A stretch of DNA of 13,026 nt from SIG450 sp045658425 (GTDB lineage Bacteria; Bacillota; Clostridia; UMGS1840; HGM11507): NCBI GenBank assembly GCA_045658425.1, contig JAZOVB010000034.1, positions 1 through 13,026 of the forward strand. Reading direction: 5' to 3'. The notes beneath the pieces were generated by a model. The model was given only the letters and a program-made list of their open reading frames with translations, did not search any database and was not told where the DNA came from. Shown in pieces: positions 7,517 to 13,026 of this stretch. The position numbers and the translations under genes are program-made. Each line of letters opens with the position of its first letter. Position 1 is the first letter of the stretch.

Positions 7517-8323
7517 ATGGAAAGATATATAGGTGTTTTTGATTCGGGGCTTGGAGGTCTTACCAATGTTAAAGAACTTCGAAGACTTCTTCCCGGGGAA
7601 AATATAGTATATTTCGGTGATACGGGAAGAGTCCCTTACGGTAGCCGTTCAAATGAAACAATAATCAAATATACACTTCAGGATATAAGATTTTTAAAAA
7701 GCTTTTCTTTGAAAATGGTGATTATTGCCTGTGGAACAGTAAGCTCAATTGCTCTTGATGCGGCAAAATCCCAAGTGGATGTCCCTGTGGTGGGAGTGGT
7801 GGAGCCGTCAATAAAAAAAGCGACAAGCCTTACCAAAAACGGGAAAATAGGAATAATCGGAACTGAAGGTACTATAAAAAGCGGCTCTTACGGAAATAAA
7901 ATTTTAAAAGAGGGCGGAAATTATAAGGTTTTTGAAAAGGCGTGTCCTTTATTTGTACCTTTGGTGGAAAACGGTTACATAGATAGCGAGGCAACTAAAA
8001 TTATTGCAAGGGATTATCTTCTTCCCTTAAAGGCTTCGGGAATTGATACCCTGATACTTGGCTGTACCCATTACCCTCTTTTAACCAATGTTATAAAAGA
8101 GATTATGGGGGACGAGGTAGCTTTGATAAGCCCGGGTGTTGAAACCGCCCAATTTGCCAGAGAATACCTTTCGGAAAACAGAATGCTTAACACCTCGGGA
8201 AAAAGAGGGGAAACCAGATACTATGTAAGTGACAGCGTGGATAAGTTTTCCTGTCTTGCATCCGAATTTTTAGGAACCTTTATAGAAGATGAGGTTAAGA
8301 AAATAAATATAGAGGAATGGTAA
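7517..8323 (+). CDS. murI: Glutamate racemase
   Basis: The 268-residue product is of standard length for MurI/RacE, the cofactor-independent racemase that makes D-glutamate for UDP-MurNAc-dipeptide. Landmarks are FDSGLGGLTN (8-17, with acid D9 and S10), YFGDTGRVPYG (32-42), the first catalytic cysteine C72 in IIACGTVSS, E151 in CPLFVPLVENG, and the second cysteine C183 with H185 in LILGCTHYPLL. The first cysteine motif is normally ACNTA; here asparagine is replaced by glycine at 73, a position that contacts substrate in characterised enzymes. A strong GGAGG at 7505-7509 is spaced 7 bases from the ATG, so the start is secure. The stop overlaps the longer reading of the next gene. It belongs functionally with ddl just upstream. 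Function is inferred from family with high confidence. Confidence 0.94.
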   Translation: MERYIGVFDSGLGGLTNVKELRRLLPGENIVYFGDTGRVPYGSRSNETIIKYTLQDIRFLKSFSLKMVIIACGTVSSIALDAAKSQVDVPVVGVVEPSIKKATSLTKNGKIGIIGTEGTIKSGSYGNKILKEGGNYKVFEKACPLFVPLVENGYIDSEATKIIARDYLLPLKASGIDTLILGCTHYPLLTNVIKEIMGDEVALISPGVETAQFAREYLSENRMLNTSGKRGETRYYVSDSVDKFSCLASEFLGTFIEDEVKKINIEEW

Positions 8324-8328
8324 ACGAA

Positions 8329-8745
8329 ATGAAAAAGGAAGTACTTGTTTCTTTTACAAGCTATAATGCTTATGAGGAAGCACAGGCTGATAAAATAGTC
8401 TTTGAAACAAAGGGAAACTTTTATCTCAAAGACGGAAAATTTTACCTTAAATATGAGGAAGAGATAAATGATAATAAGGTATCAAACACCTTGAAAATTG
8501 AAGATAAAAAGGTAACCATAATGCGTTTTGGAGAGGTTAACACCCAGATAACTGTTGAGCAGGGAAAAAAACACCTTAACTATTATGAAACAGGTGAGGG
8601 AAGCTTCCTGATGGGTATATATGGTGACCATGTTGATATAGATATCCGTGAAAAAAAAGGACATATCCTTTTAAAATACGGAGTGGAATTTAACAATGTT
8701 TTAACAACTAAAAATACAATAGATGTTAAATTTGAGGAATTATAG
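8329..8745 (+). CDS. DUF1934 family small beta-barrel protein (YwiB-like)
   Basis: This reads as a 138-residue protein, given the start chosen here. It resembles the DUF1934 family, exemplified by B. subtilis YwiB, which has a lipocalin-like beta barrel and no established function. The sequence alternates short hydrophobic and charged strands (KKEVLVSFTSYN, FETKGNFYLKDGKFYLKYEEE, VTIMRFGEV, HVDIDIREKKGHILLKYGVEF). It has no signal peptide, membrane segment or catalytic-looking motif. An in-frame ATG at 8317 would add MVNE and overlap murI by 7 bases, but the GAGG at 8312-8315 abuts that ATG. The ATG at 8329 stands 13 bases from GAGG, slightly long but more usable, and MKKEV fits the family N-terminus. 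argS starts 10 bases after the stop, and a DUF1934-argS pairing is common in Bacillota. The family call is good; the role is unknown. Confidence 0.82.
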   Translation: MKKEVLVSFTSYNAYEEAQADKIVFETKGNFYLKDGKFYLKYEEEINDNKVSNTLKIEDKKVTIMRFGEVNTQITVEQGKKHLNYYETGEGSFLMGIYGDHVDIDIREKKGHILLKYGVEFNNVLTTKNTIDVKFEEL

Positions 8746-8750
8746 GAGAG
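8744..8750 (+). promoter_or_regulatory. Ribosome binding site that fixes the argS start
   Basis: AGGAGAG lies 5 bases before the ATG at 8756 and overlaps the DUF1934 stop codon (TAG at 8743-8745). The frame is also open to an ATG at 8723, which would add 11 residues (MLNLRNYRREK). That ATG lies inside the DUF1934 gene with no Shine-Dalgarno at the right distance, so 8756 is the better start. Confidence 0.8.
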
Positions 8751-8755
8751 AAAAA

Positions 8756-10447
8756 ATGGTAAATCTTATTAAGAAAGTAAAAGAAGAAATTATTAAAACT
8801 GTTCTTGAAGGGTATGAGAATGCCTGTAAAAAGGGTCTTATAAACGAAACAGAGCCCTGCAAGGTGGAAATTGAAAATACCAAAGAAAAAAAATTCGGGG
8901 ATTTTGCAACAAATTTTGCAATGAAAATGTCTAAACAGGTGGGCAAAAATCCAAGAGAGCTTGCAGGGATTTTACTGGAGGAAATCGGCGGAAATGAACT
9001 TATTGAAAAGGCTGAGGTTGCAGGCCCCGGTTTTATCAACTTCTTTTTAAATAAAAGCTGGCTCTATAATAATATAATGTATATTTTGGAAGCAAAGGAA
9101 AATTTCGGTAAGGTCACAATAGGTAACGGTAAAAAGGTAATGGTTGAATTTATTTCCGCCAACCCTACCGGACCTATGCATATAGGTAATGCAAGAGGCG
9201 GTGCTTTAGGTGATTCTCTTGCAAATCTTCTTAACTTTGCGGGATATTCTGCAAGTAAGGAATTTTATGTAAATGACTACGGCAACCAGATTGAAAAATT
9301 TGCGGTTTCCCTGAATGCAAGATTTATTCAGAAGGTATACGGCGAGGATGCAATCGAGTTTCCCGAGGATGCTTATCACGGTCAGGATATTATTGACAAT
9401 GTGTGTGAATTTACAGAAAAATTCGGTCATGAAAAATATGTCAATATGGATGAAACCGAAAGAAAGAAGCACCTTGTTGAATTTGCTCTTAATAAGAATA
9501 TTGAAAAGCTTAAAAATGATACAGGTCTTTACGGTATAACCTATGACAGATGGTTTTTTGAAAGTGAGCTTCATAAGTCAGGGGCTGTTAAAAAGGTTAT
9601 CGAGGAGCTGACCGAACGCGGATATACCTATGAAAAGGATGAAGCTACCTGGTTTAAGGCAACTGAATTTGGCTCGGAAAAGGATGTTGTTTTAATAAGA
9701 GGTAACAATCTTCCCACATATTTTGCGGCGGATATTGCCTACCATAAAAATAAAATCGAAAGAGGCTATGAAACCTTGATTGATATCTGGGGTGCCGACC
9801 ATCACGGCCATGTTGCAAGAATGCAGGGCGCGCTTACAGCTTTGGGACTTGGCGGGGACAAGCTTACCGTTATATTAATGCAGCTTGTAAGACTTATGAA
9901 AAATGGCGAGGTATATAAGGTTTCCAAGCGTTCCGGTAAAGCGGTAACTCTTACTGATTTGCTCGAGGATATCGGAACTGATGCGGCAAGATTTTTCTTC
10001 AATTTAAGACAGGCAAATACCCACTTTGACTTTGATATGGACTTAGCTGTATCCAAGTCAAATGACAATCCTGTTTTCTATGTTCAGTATGCTCATGCAA
10101 GAATTGCAAGTATCCTCTCCATTCTTTCTGAGGAAGGAATAAATGTAAATGATGAAAAGTATGAATATCTCGAGCTTTTAAAGGATGAGGAAGAGCTTGA
10201 TTTGATTGAAAAAATCAGTTATTTCCCTCAGGAAGTGGAGGATGCCGCTCTTACACTTGATCCGTCAAAGCTTACTAAGTATGCTGTGTCGGTTGCATCC
10301 TGCTTTCATACCTTCTATAATGCAAAGCGCGTTAAGGTTGAGTGTGAAGAGCTTATGAAGGCAAGAATTATGCTTATCAAGGCGGTTAAGATTACTCTTA
10401 AAAATCTTCTTGATATACTTGGAATTAATGCCCCCGAAAGAATGTAA
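8756..10447 (+). CDS. argS: Arginyl-tRNA synthetase
   Basis: From the ATG at 8756 the product is 563 residues, normal for a bacterial class I ArgRS, which charges tRNA-Arg with arginine using ATP. The N-terminal tRNA-recognition (Add-1) domain covers about 1-110, with KKFGDFATNFAM and AGPGFINFFL. The Rossmann catalytic core carries FISANPTGPMHIGNARGG (132-149), in which the HIGH signature reads HIGN at 142-145. WGADHHGHVARMQGAL and the KMSKS-equivalent KVSKRSG, at 388-394, follow. This relaxed KMSKS is usual for ArgRS. The all-helical anticodon-binding domain covers the last 120 or so residues (FYVQYAHARIASI onward, ending LKNLLDILGINAPERM). It is likely co-transcribed with the DUF1934 gene 10 bases upstream. 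No tRNA-dependent attenuator is visible, and none would fit in that gap. Confidence 0.97.
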   Translation: MVNLIKKVKEEIIKTVLEGYENACKKGLINETEPCKVEIENTKEKKFGDFATNFAMKMSKQVGKNPRELAGILLEEIGGNELIEKAEVAGPGFINFFLNKSWLYNNIMYILEAKENFGKVTIGNGKKVMVEFISANPTGPMHIGNARGGALGDSLANLLNFAGYSASKEFYVNDYGNQIEKFAVSLNARFIQKVYGEDAIEFPEDAYHGQDIIDNVCEFTEKFGHEKYVNMDETERKKHLVEFALNKNIEKLKNDTGLYGITYDRWFFESELHKSGAVKKVIEELTERGYTYEKDEATWFKATEFGSEKDVVLIRGNNLPTYFAADIAYHKNKIERGYETLIDIWGADHHGHVARMQGALTALGLGGDKLTVILMQLVRLMKNGEVYKVSKRSGKAVTLTDLLEDIGTDAARFFFNLRQANTHFDFDMDLAVSKSNDNPVFYVQYAHARIASILSILSEEGINVNDEKYEYLELLKDEEELDLIEKISYFPQEVEDAALTLDPSKLTKYAVSVASCFHTFYNAKRVKVECEELMKARIMLIKAVKITLKNLLDILGINAPERM

Positions 10448-10495
10448 AACGGGATGGAATATTATAAAAACTCCTGAACGAAAAAAAGAAGTTAG

Positions 10496-10504
10496 TGTTA
10501 AAAT
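10496..10504 (+). promoter_or_regulatory. Weak candidate promoter upstream of the S41 peptidase gene
   Basis: The 80-base argS-peptidase gap contains TG-T-TAAAAT, an extended -10 look-alike (TG at 10496-10497, hexamer 10499-10504). The only -35-like sequence 18 bases upstream is TGAACG, which matches TTGACA at three positions. In AT-rich DNA such matches are frequent, so an internal promoter is possible but not shown. Confidence 0.22.
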
Positions 10505-10527
10505 ACTATAGAACGGAGTGACTCAGA

Positions 10528-11940
10528 ATGAAAAGATTTTTAGCATTATTAATTGCTTTTACTACCTTGATGGGATTGTTTACCATAGGCTATGCCGAGG
10601 AGGATTATTCCATTGAGGAAAGAAATTATGATACAGTAATGCAGCTTATCGAGCTGTTTGCCATAAGTGAAAAAAGTGACTCTCAGATTTTAGAAGAGGC
10701 ACTTTTAAGCATCGCAGAGGGAAGCCGTGAGGATTTATATAAGGTGCTGGATGCAATTGCAAAAACGGTTGACGAATATTCCTGCTACTATTCTCCCGAA
10801 GAATATGAGGCTTTTAGAAAAAGTCTTTCAGGAACTGTATGCGGAATAGGGGTTACCGCCGTTGTTGAAAATGGCGCATTTACTGTTGTAACTCTGTTAG
10901 ACGGCGGTTCTGCCAAAGAGGGCGGAATTGAAGCAGGGGATAAAATTATTGAGGCAGACGGAGTGGATATTACCGGTGAAAAAGCCGAAAATGCATCCTC
11001 ATATATTACAGGAGAACAGGGAACCTATGTTACTCTTAAGGTTAAAAAATCAAACGGCGAAATAAAGGAATATACCCTGCAAAGAAGAATTGTTATAGTT
11101 CCGTCAGTAGCAGGGGAAATATTAGAGGCTGAAGGTATTGGATATATCCTTATAAATTCCTTTACTGAAAATACTCATACGGAGATTGAAAAGCTTTTAA
11201 AGGAATTTAAGGAAAAGGGTATCGAAAAGCTGATTGTTGATTTAAGATACAACGGCGGAGGAGTAATGGACTCGGGAATTGCCGCTGCAGAACTTTTTAT
11301 GGAAAAGGGAAAGATAATTATTTCAACAAAGGGTAAAGAAAGCGAAGACCATGCTTATTATAAATCCGAAAAAGACGGATATAAGTTTAAAACAGTTCTT
11401 TTAACTAATGAATATACCGCATCTGCGGCAGAGATTTTCGCTTGTGCGCTTATTGATAACGGTTATGCCGAAAGTGTAGGAAACACAACTTACGGCAAAG
11501 CTTGTGCCCAGGGGCTTTATCCTATAGGGATAGGCGGTGCATTAAGACTTACTGTTCTTAATTACTATACGCCAAAGGGTAACTTTATAAATAAAACAGG
11601 TATTCCTGCAACTTATAATGTAGCTAATAAAACATATAAATTAACTTCCGATGAGCTTCCTAAACTAAGCTTTACTCATAAATTTAATTCGGGAGATATT
11701 CATGAAGATGTTGAAAAAATAGAAGAGATGTTGTATACTTTAAAGTATCTTGATGAAAATCCTGATAATATATACAGCGAAGCAACTAAAAAAGCTGTTG
11801 CTGACTATCAGTTGGCTGTGGGTTTATTCCCTTACGGAGTATGTGATATGACTACTCAGTCCTATCTTGTAAACAGCTACAGCGAAGTGGAATTTACCGA
11901 AGATACACAGCTTGAATATGCAAAACAAATTTTAAAATAA
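10528..11940 (+). CDS. Secreted S41 (C-terminal processing) peptidase with PDZ and PG-binding-like domains
   Basis: The 470-residue protein starts with a cleavable Sec signal (MKRF, hydrophobic to about 21, probable cut after A23 in GYAEE), so it acts outside the membrane. A PDZ domain (about 102-190: GIGVTAVVENG, GGIEAGDKIIEADGVDI) precedes the S41 core: GYILINSFTENTH at 205-217, LIVDLRYNGGGVMDSG at 235-250, the nucleophile S299 in NEYTASAAEIFA, and the general base K324 in TYGKACAQ with Q328. Residues about 388-448 (DIHEDVEKIEEMLYTLKYL, then AVADYQLAVGLFPYG) resemble a peptidoglycan-binding type 1 helical repeat. This is the CtpA/CtpB-like arrangement. The glycine that usually follows the catalytic lysine is alanine here. 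GGAG at 10515-10518 is 9 bases from the ATG. pyrE follows 13 bases after the stop. The physiological substrate is unknown. Confidence 0.92.
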   Translation: MKRFLALLIAFTTLMGLFTIGYAEEDYSIEERNYDTVMQLIELFAISEKSDSQILEEALLSIAEGSREDLYKVLDAIAKTVDEYSCYYSPEEYEAFRKSLSGTVCGIGVTAVVENGAFTVVTLLDGGSAKEGGIEAGDKIIEADGVDITGEKAENASSYITGEQGTYVTLKVKKSNGEIKEYTLQRRIVIVPSVAGEILEAEGIGYILINSFTENTHTEIEKLLKEFKEKGIEKLIVDLRYNGGGVMDSGIAAAELFMEKGKIIISTKGKESEDHAYYKSEKDGYKFKTVLLTNEYTASAAEIFACALIDNGYAESVGNTTYGKACAQGLYPIGIGGALRLTVLNYYTPKGNFINKTGIPATYNVANKTYKLTSDELPKLSFTHKFNSGDIHEDVEKIEEMLYTLKYLDENPDNIYSEATKKAVADYQLAVGLFPYGVCDMTTQSYLVNSYSEVEFTEDTQLEYAKQILK

Positions 11941-11953
11941 AGAGGGATAAAAA

Positions 11954-12535
11954 ATGGAAAGAGAAAAAGTATTGGAAATTTTAAAGGAAGCGGAAGTATT
12001 GCTTGAAGGACATTTCCTTTTAACATCGGGAAAACATTCAAACAGATATCTTCAGTGTGCAAAGATTTTTAAAAACACGAAGTATTCCGAAGTTTTATGT
12101 AAAGACCTTGCAGAACAGTTCAAGGACAAAAATATTGATGTTGTAATCGGCCCTGCAATGGGTGCTGTTATTATGAGCTATGAGGTTTCAAGACATCTTG
12201 GAGTTCCTAATTTCTTTACCGAAAGAGAAAATGGCGAAATGGCTCTTCGCCGCGGTTTTGAAATAAAGAAGGGAGACAGAGTTCTTGTTGTTGAAGATGT
12301 TATCACAACAGGCGGTTCTGTTAAGGAAGTAATAAAGCTTGTTACTGAAATGGGCGGAGAGGTTGTAGGCGTTGGCTCTATTGTTGACCGTTCAAACGGC
12401 AATGCAGATTTCGGTGTTCCTTTCTCATCTGTAATTAAAATTGATGTTGAAGCGTATGAGTCTGATAACTGTCCTTTATGTAAGGAAGGTAAAATGCCTG
12501 CTTATAAACCCGGAAGCAGAAATATTTCCAAATAA
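11954..12535 (+). CDS. pyrE: Orotate phosphoribosyltransferase
   Basis: This 193-residue enzyme condenses orotate with PRPP to give OMP in pyrimidine synthesis. The type I PRPP-binding motif VVEDVITTGGSVKEV is at residues 112-126. Upstream are the orotate-contacting SGKHSNRYLQ (25-34), VIGPAMGAVIMSYEVSRHLG (64-83), and the catalytic-loop segment FTERENGEMALRRGF (88-102). The C-terminus CPLCKEGK...YKPGSRN (173-190) is characteristic of the slightly longer PyrE found in clostridia and some other lineages, and its paired cysteines are typical there. AGAGGG at 11941-11946 sits 7 bases before the ATG. No other pyr gene is in the window and no PyrR-type attenuator is visible in the 13-base gap, so it is probably expressed with the upstream peptidase gene. 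A strong terminator follows. Confidence 0.96.
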   Translation: MEREKVLEILKEAEVLLEGHFLLTSGKHSNRYLQCAKIFKNTKYSEVLCKDLAEQFKDKNIDVVIGPAMGAVIMSYEVSRHLGVPNFFTERENGEMALRRGFEIKKGDRVLVVEDVITTGGSVKEVIKLVTEMGGEVVGVGSIVDRSNGNADFGVPFSSVIKIDVEAYESDNCPLCKEGKMPAYKPGSRNISK

Positions 12536-12553
12536 TATTATACAGTCTTGCAA

Positions 12554-12602
12554 AAGGAGATGTTTAAAAAGACAATCTTTTTAAACATCTCCTTACTTTT
12601 TT
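12554..12602 (+). terminator. Intrinsic (Rho-independent) terminator after pyrE
   Basis: A perfect 18-bp inverted repeat has its left arm at 12554-12571 (AAGGAGATGTTTAAAAAG) and its right arm at 12577-12594, with a 5-base loop (ACAAT). After AC comes a run of six T at 12597-12602. It starts 18 bases after the pyrE stop and should end the transcript of the long upstream gene run. The lower stem carries the GC pairs and the upper stem is A/T. Confidence 0.93.
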
Positions 12603-12761
12603 ATAGGGGATAGCAAAAAGCGTAAATTTAGAAGATTTAAAAGAAATCTTTACCTCTTTAATAAAACTTAACAATAGCTCTCTCTGCTTTTTAAAAAGGC
12701 ATATTATAGGCAGATTTTATTAAAATAATTAAGGAATAGATTATGGAGTAAAAATAGTGTA
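12603..12761. other. AT-rich intergenic stretch without a recognisable gene
   Basis: The full gap between pyrE and the next gene is 306 bases (12536-12841). Apart from the terminator and the promoter annotated separately, this middle part shows only a 7-bp hairpin (AAGATTT at 12632-12638 with AAATCTT at 12644-12650, loop of 5) and a 12-base palindrome (CTTTTTAAAAAG, 12687-12698). Both are expected by chance at this base composition. I see no ORF with a ribosome binding site, tRNA, riboswitch or insertion-sequence end. Confidence 0.6.
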
Positions 12762-12791
12762 TTGACAAATAATATTTTAATGTGATAAAAT
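12762..12791 (+). promoter_or_regulatory. Sigma-A-type promoter for the trmO-like gene
   Basis: A perfect -35 (TTGACA, 12762-12767) is followed after 18 bases by TAAAAT (12786-12791), which matches TATAAT at five of six positions. TG at 12783-12784 one base before the hexamer makes an extended -10. Transcription would begin near 12798, leaving a leader of about 44 bases. It is the best promoter in the window and, lying beyond the terminator, marks a new transcription unit. Confidence 0.85.
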
Positions 12792-12824
12792 CAAACTGAT
12801 GGGTTGTTTTTTGATATTATTTGT
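12765..12824. repeat. 11-base inverted repeat bracketing the trmO promoter
   Basis: ACAAATAATAT at 12765-12775 is the exact reverse complement of ATATTATTTGT at 12814-12824. The left arm covers the end of the -35 box and the spacer. The right arm lies in the leader just upstream of the AAAGG ribosome binding site. It could be a pair of operator half-sites, but chance is plausible in such AT-rich DNA. Confidence 0.4.
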
Positions 12825-12841
12825 TGAAAGGTAATGAATTT

Positions 12842-13026
12842 ATGAGAGTAATAGGTCATATTAAAACAGACTTTAAATCAAAATTCGGAGTGCCAAGGCA
12901 AAGCGGACTTGTTAACGAAACCGTAGGAAAAATAATATTTGAGTCCGAATACCGTAATGTTAAGGCTTTAAAAGGATTAGAGCTTTTTTCTCATATCTGG
13001 ATTATATGGAAATTTTCCGAAAACGA
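12842..13026 (+). CDS. trmO: TrmO/TsaA-family tRNA methyltransferase, N-terminal part (3' end outside window)
   Basis: Sixty-one codons are visible before the window ends. The segment IGHIKTDFKSKFGVPRQSGL followed by IIFESEYRNVKALKGLELFSHIWIIWKF matches the N-terminal half of the UPF0066/TsaA family, for example E. coli TrmO (YaeB). E. coli TrmO uses SAM to N6-methylate t6A37 in tRNA-Thr and has a single-sheeted beta barrel. The conserved K-F-x-x-P-R-Q and F-S-H-x-W blocks are both present. An AAAGG site at 12827-12831 lies 10 bases before the ATG. The gene is separated from the upstream run by a terminator and has its own promoter. Some family members in other lineages are poorly characterised, so the exact tRNA substrate is inferred. 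Confidence 0.9.
   Translation, partial: MRVIGHIKTDFKSKFGVPRQSGLVNETVGKIIFESEYRNVKALKGLELFSHIWIIWKFSEN

Noticed and set aside
6412..8323. ddl and murI considered as part of a glycopeptide-resistance (Van-type) cluster.
   Set aside because: The Ddl omega loop (FYDYETKY) is that of an ordinary D-Ala-D-Ala ligase, and no vanH, vanX, vanS or vanR-like gene is present.
8723..8755. An 11-residue N-terminal extension of ArgRS from an ATG at 8723.
   Set aside because: It overlaps the DUF1934 gene, lacks a usable Shine-Dalgarno, and the ATG at 8756 has a well-spaced AGGAG.
9206..9574. A 122-codon open frame on the minus strand inside argS, and similar minus-strand frames elsewhere (for example 6072-6344 and 377-634).
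   Set aside because: They lie antisense within strongly recognised genes, have no ribosome binding site or family resemblance, and are explained as shadows of the sense coding frame.
12554..12610. A tiny ORF with AAGGAG directly before an ATG at 12560 (16 codons).
   Set aside because: The Shine-Dalgarno-like bases touch the ATG with no spacing, and the whole sequence is the stem of the pyrE terminator.
12632..12698. A small hairpin and a 12-base palindrome in the intergenic region, considered as a small RNA, operator or transposon end.
   Set aside because: Both are almost purely A/T, short, have no adjacent promoter or T tract, and are expected by chance at this composition.

Overview
The window reads as a contiguous stretch of chromosome from a low-GC, AT-rich member of the Bacillota, most likely a Clostridia-type anaerobe. 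The evidence is the classic Firmicutes order infB-rbfA-nrnA-truB-ribF, Shine-Dalgarno sites of the AGGAGG type, a clostridial-type PyrE ending in CPLC...KPGSR, and the DUF1934-argS pair. The species cannot be named from the sequence. Every convincing gene lies on the + strand. I see no mobile element, CRISPR array, rRNA, tRNA or recognisable defence island.

Region 1 (1-4053) is translation and RNA metabolism plus flavin synthesis: the 3' part of infB (initiation factor 2), rbfA (30S maturation), nrnA (nanoRNA/pAp phosphatase), truB (tRNA pseudouridine-55 synthase) and ribF (FMN/FAD synthesis). The genes are packed with overlaps or gaps of 0-13 bases, so they look co-transcribed and partly translationally coupled.

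Region 2 (4050-8323) turns to the cell envelope. pgeF (peptidoglycan editing factor) overlaps ribF by 4 bases. It is followed by a lipoprotein of the peptide-binding ABC family without its own permease, then ddl (D-Ala-D-Ala ligase) and murI (glutamate racemase). Ddl and MurI supply the two D-amino-acid building blocks of the peptidoglycan stem peptide, and PgeF guards the fidelity of that peptide.

Region 3 (8317-12535) holds a small DUF1934 protein, argS, a secreted S41 (C-terminal processing type) peptidase with a PDZ domain and a C-terminal peptidoglycan-binding-like domain, and pyrE. A strong intrinsic terminator (12554-12602) ends this long run.

Region 4 (12536-13026) is a 306-base AT-rich intergenic stretch with a good sigma-A-type promoter, then the 5' end of a trmO/TsaA-type tRNA methyltransferase gene that runs off the window.

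The overall picture is core housekeeping. I do not find a convincing undescribed system. The points worth a second look are modest: a glutamate racemase whose first catalytic-cysteine motif is changed, a divergent RibF, an orphan peptide-binding lipoprotein set among wall-precursor genes, and an 11-base inverted repeat bracketing the trmO promoter.
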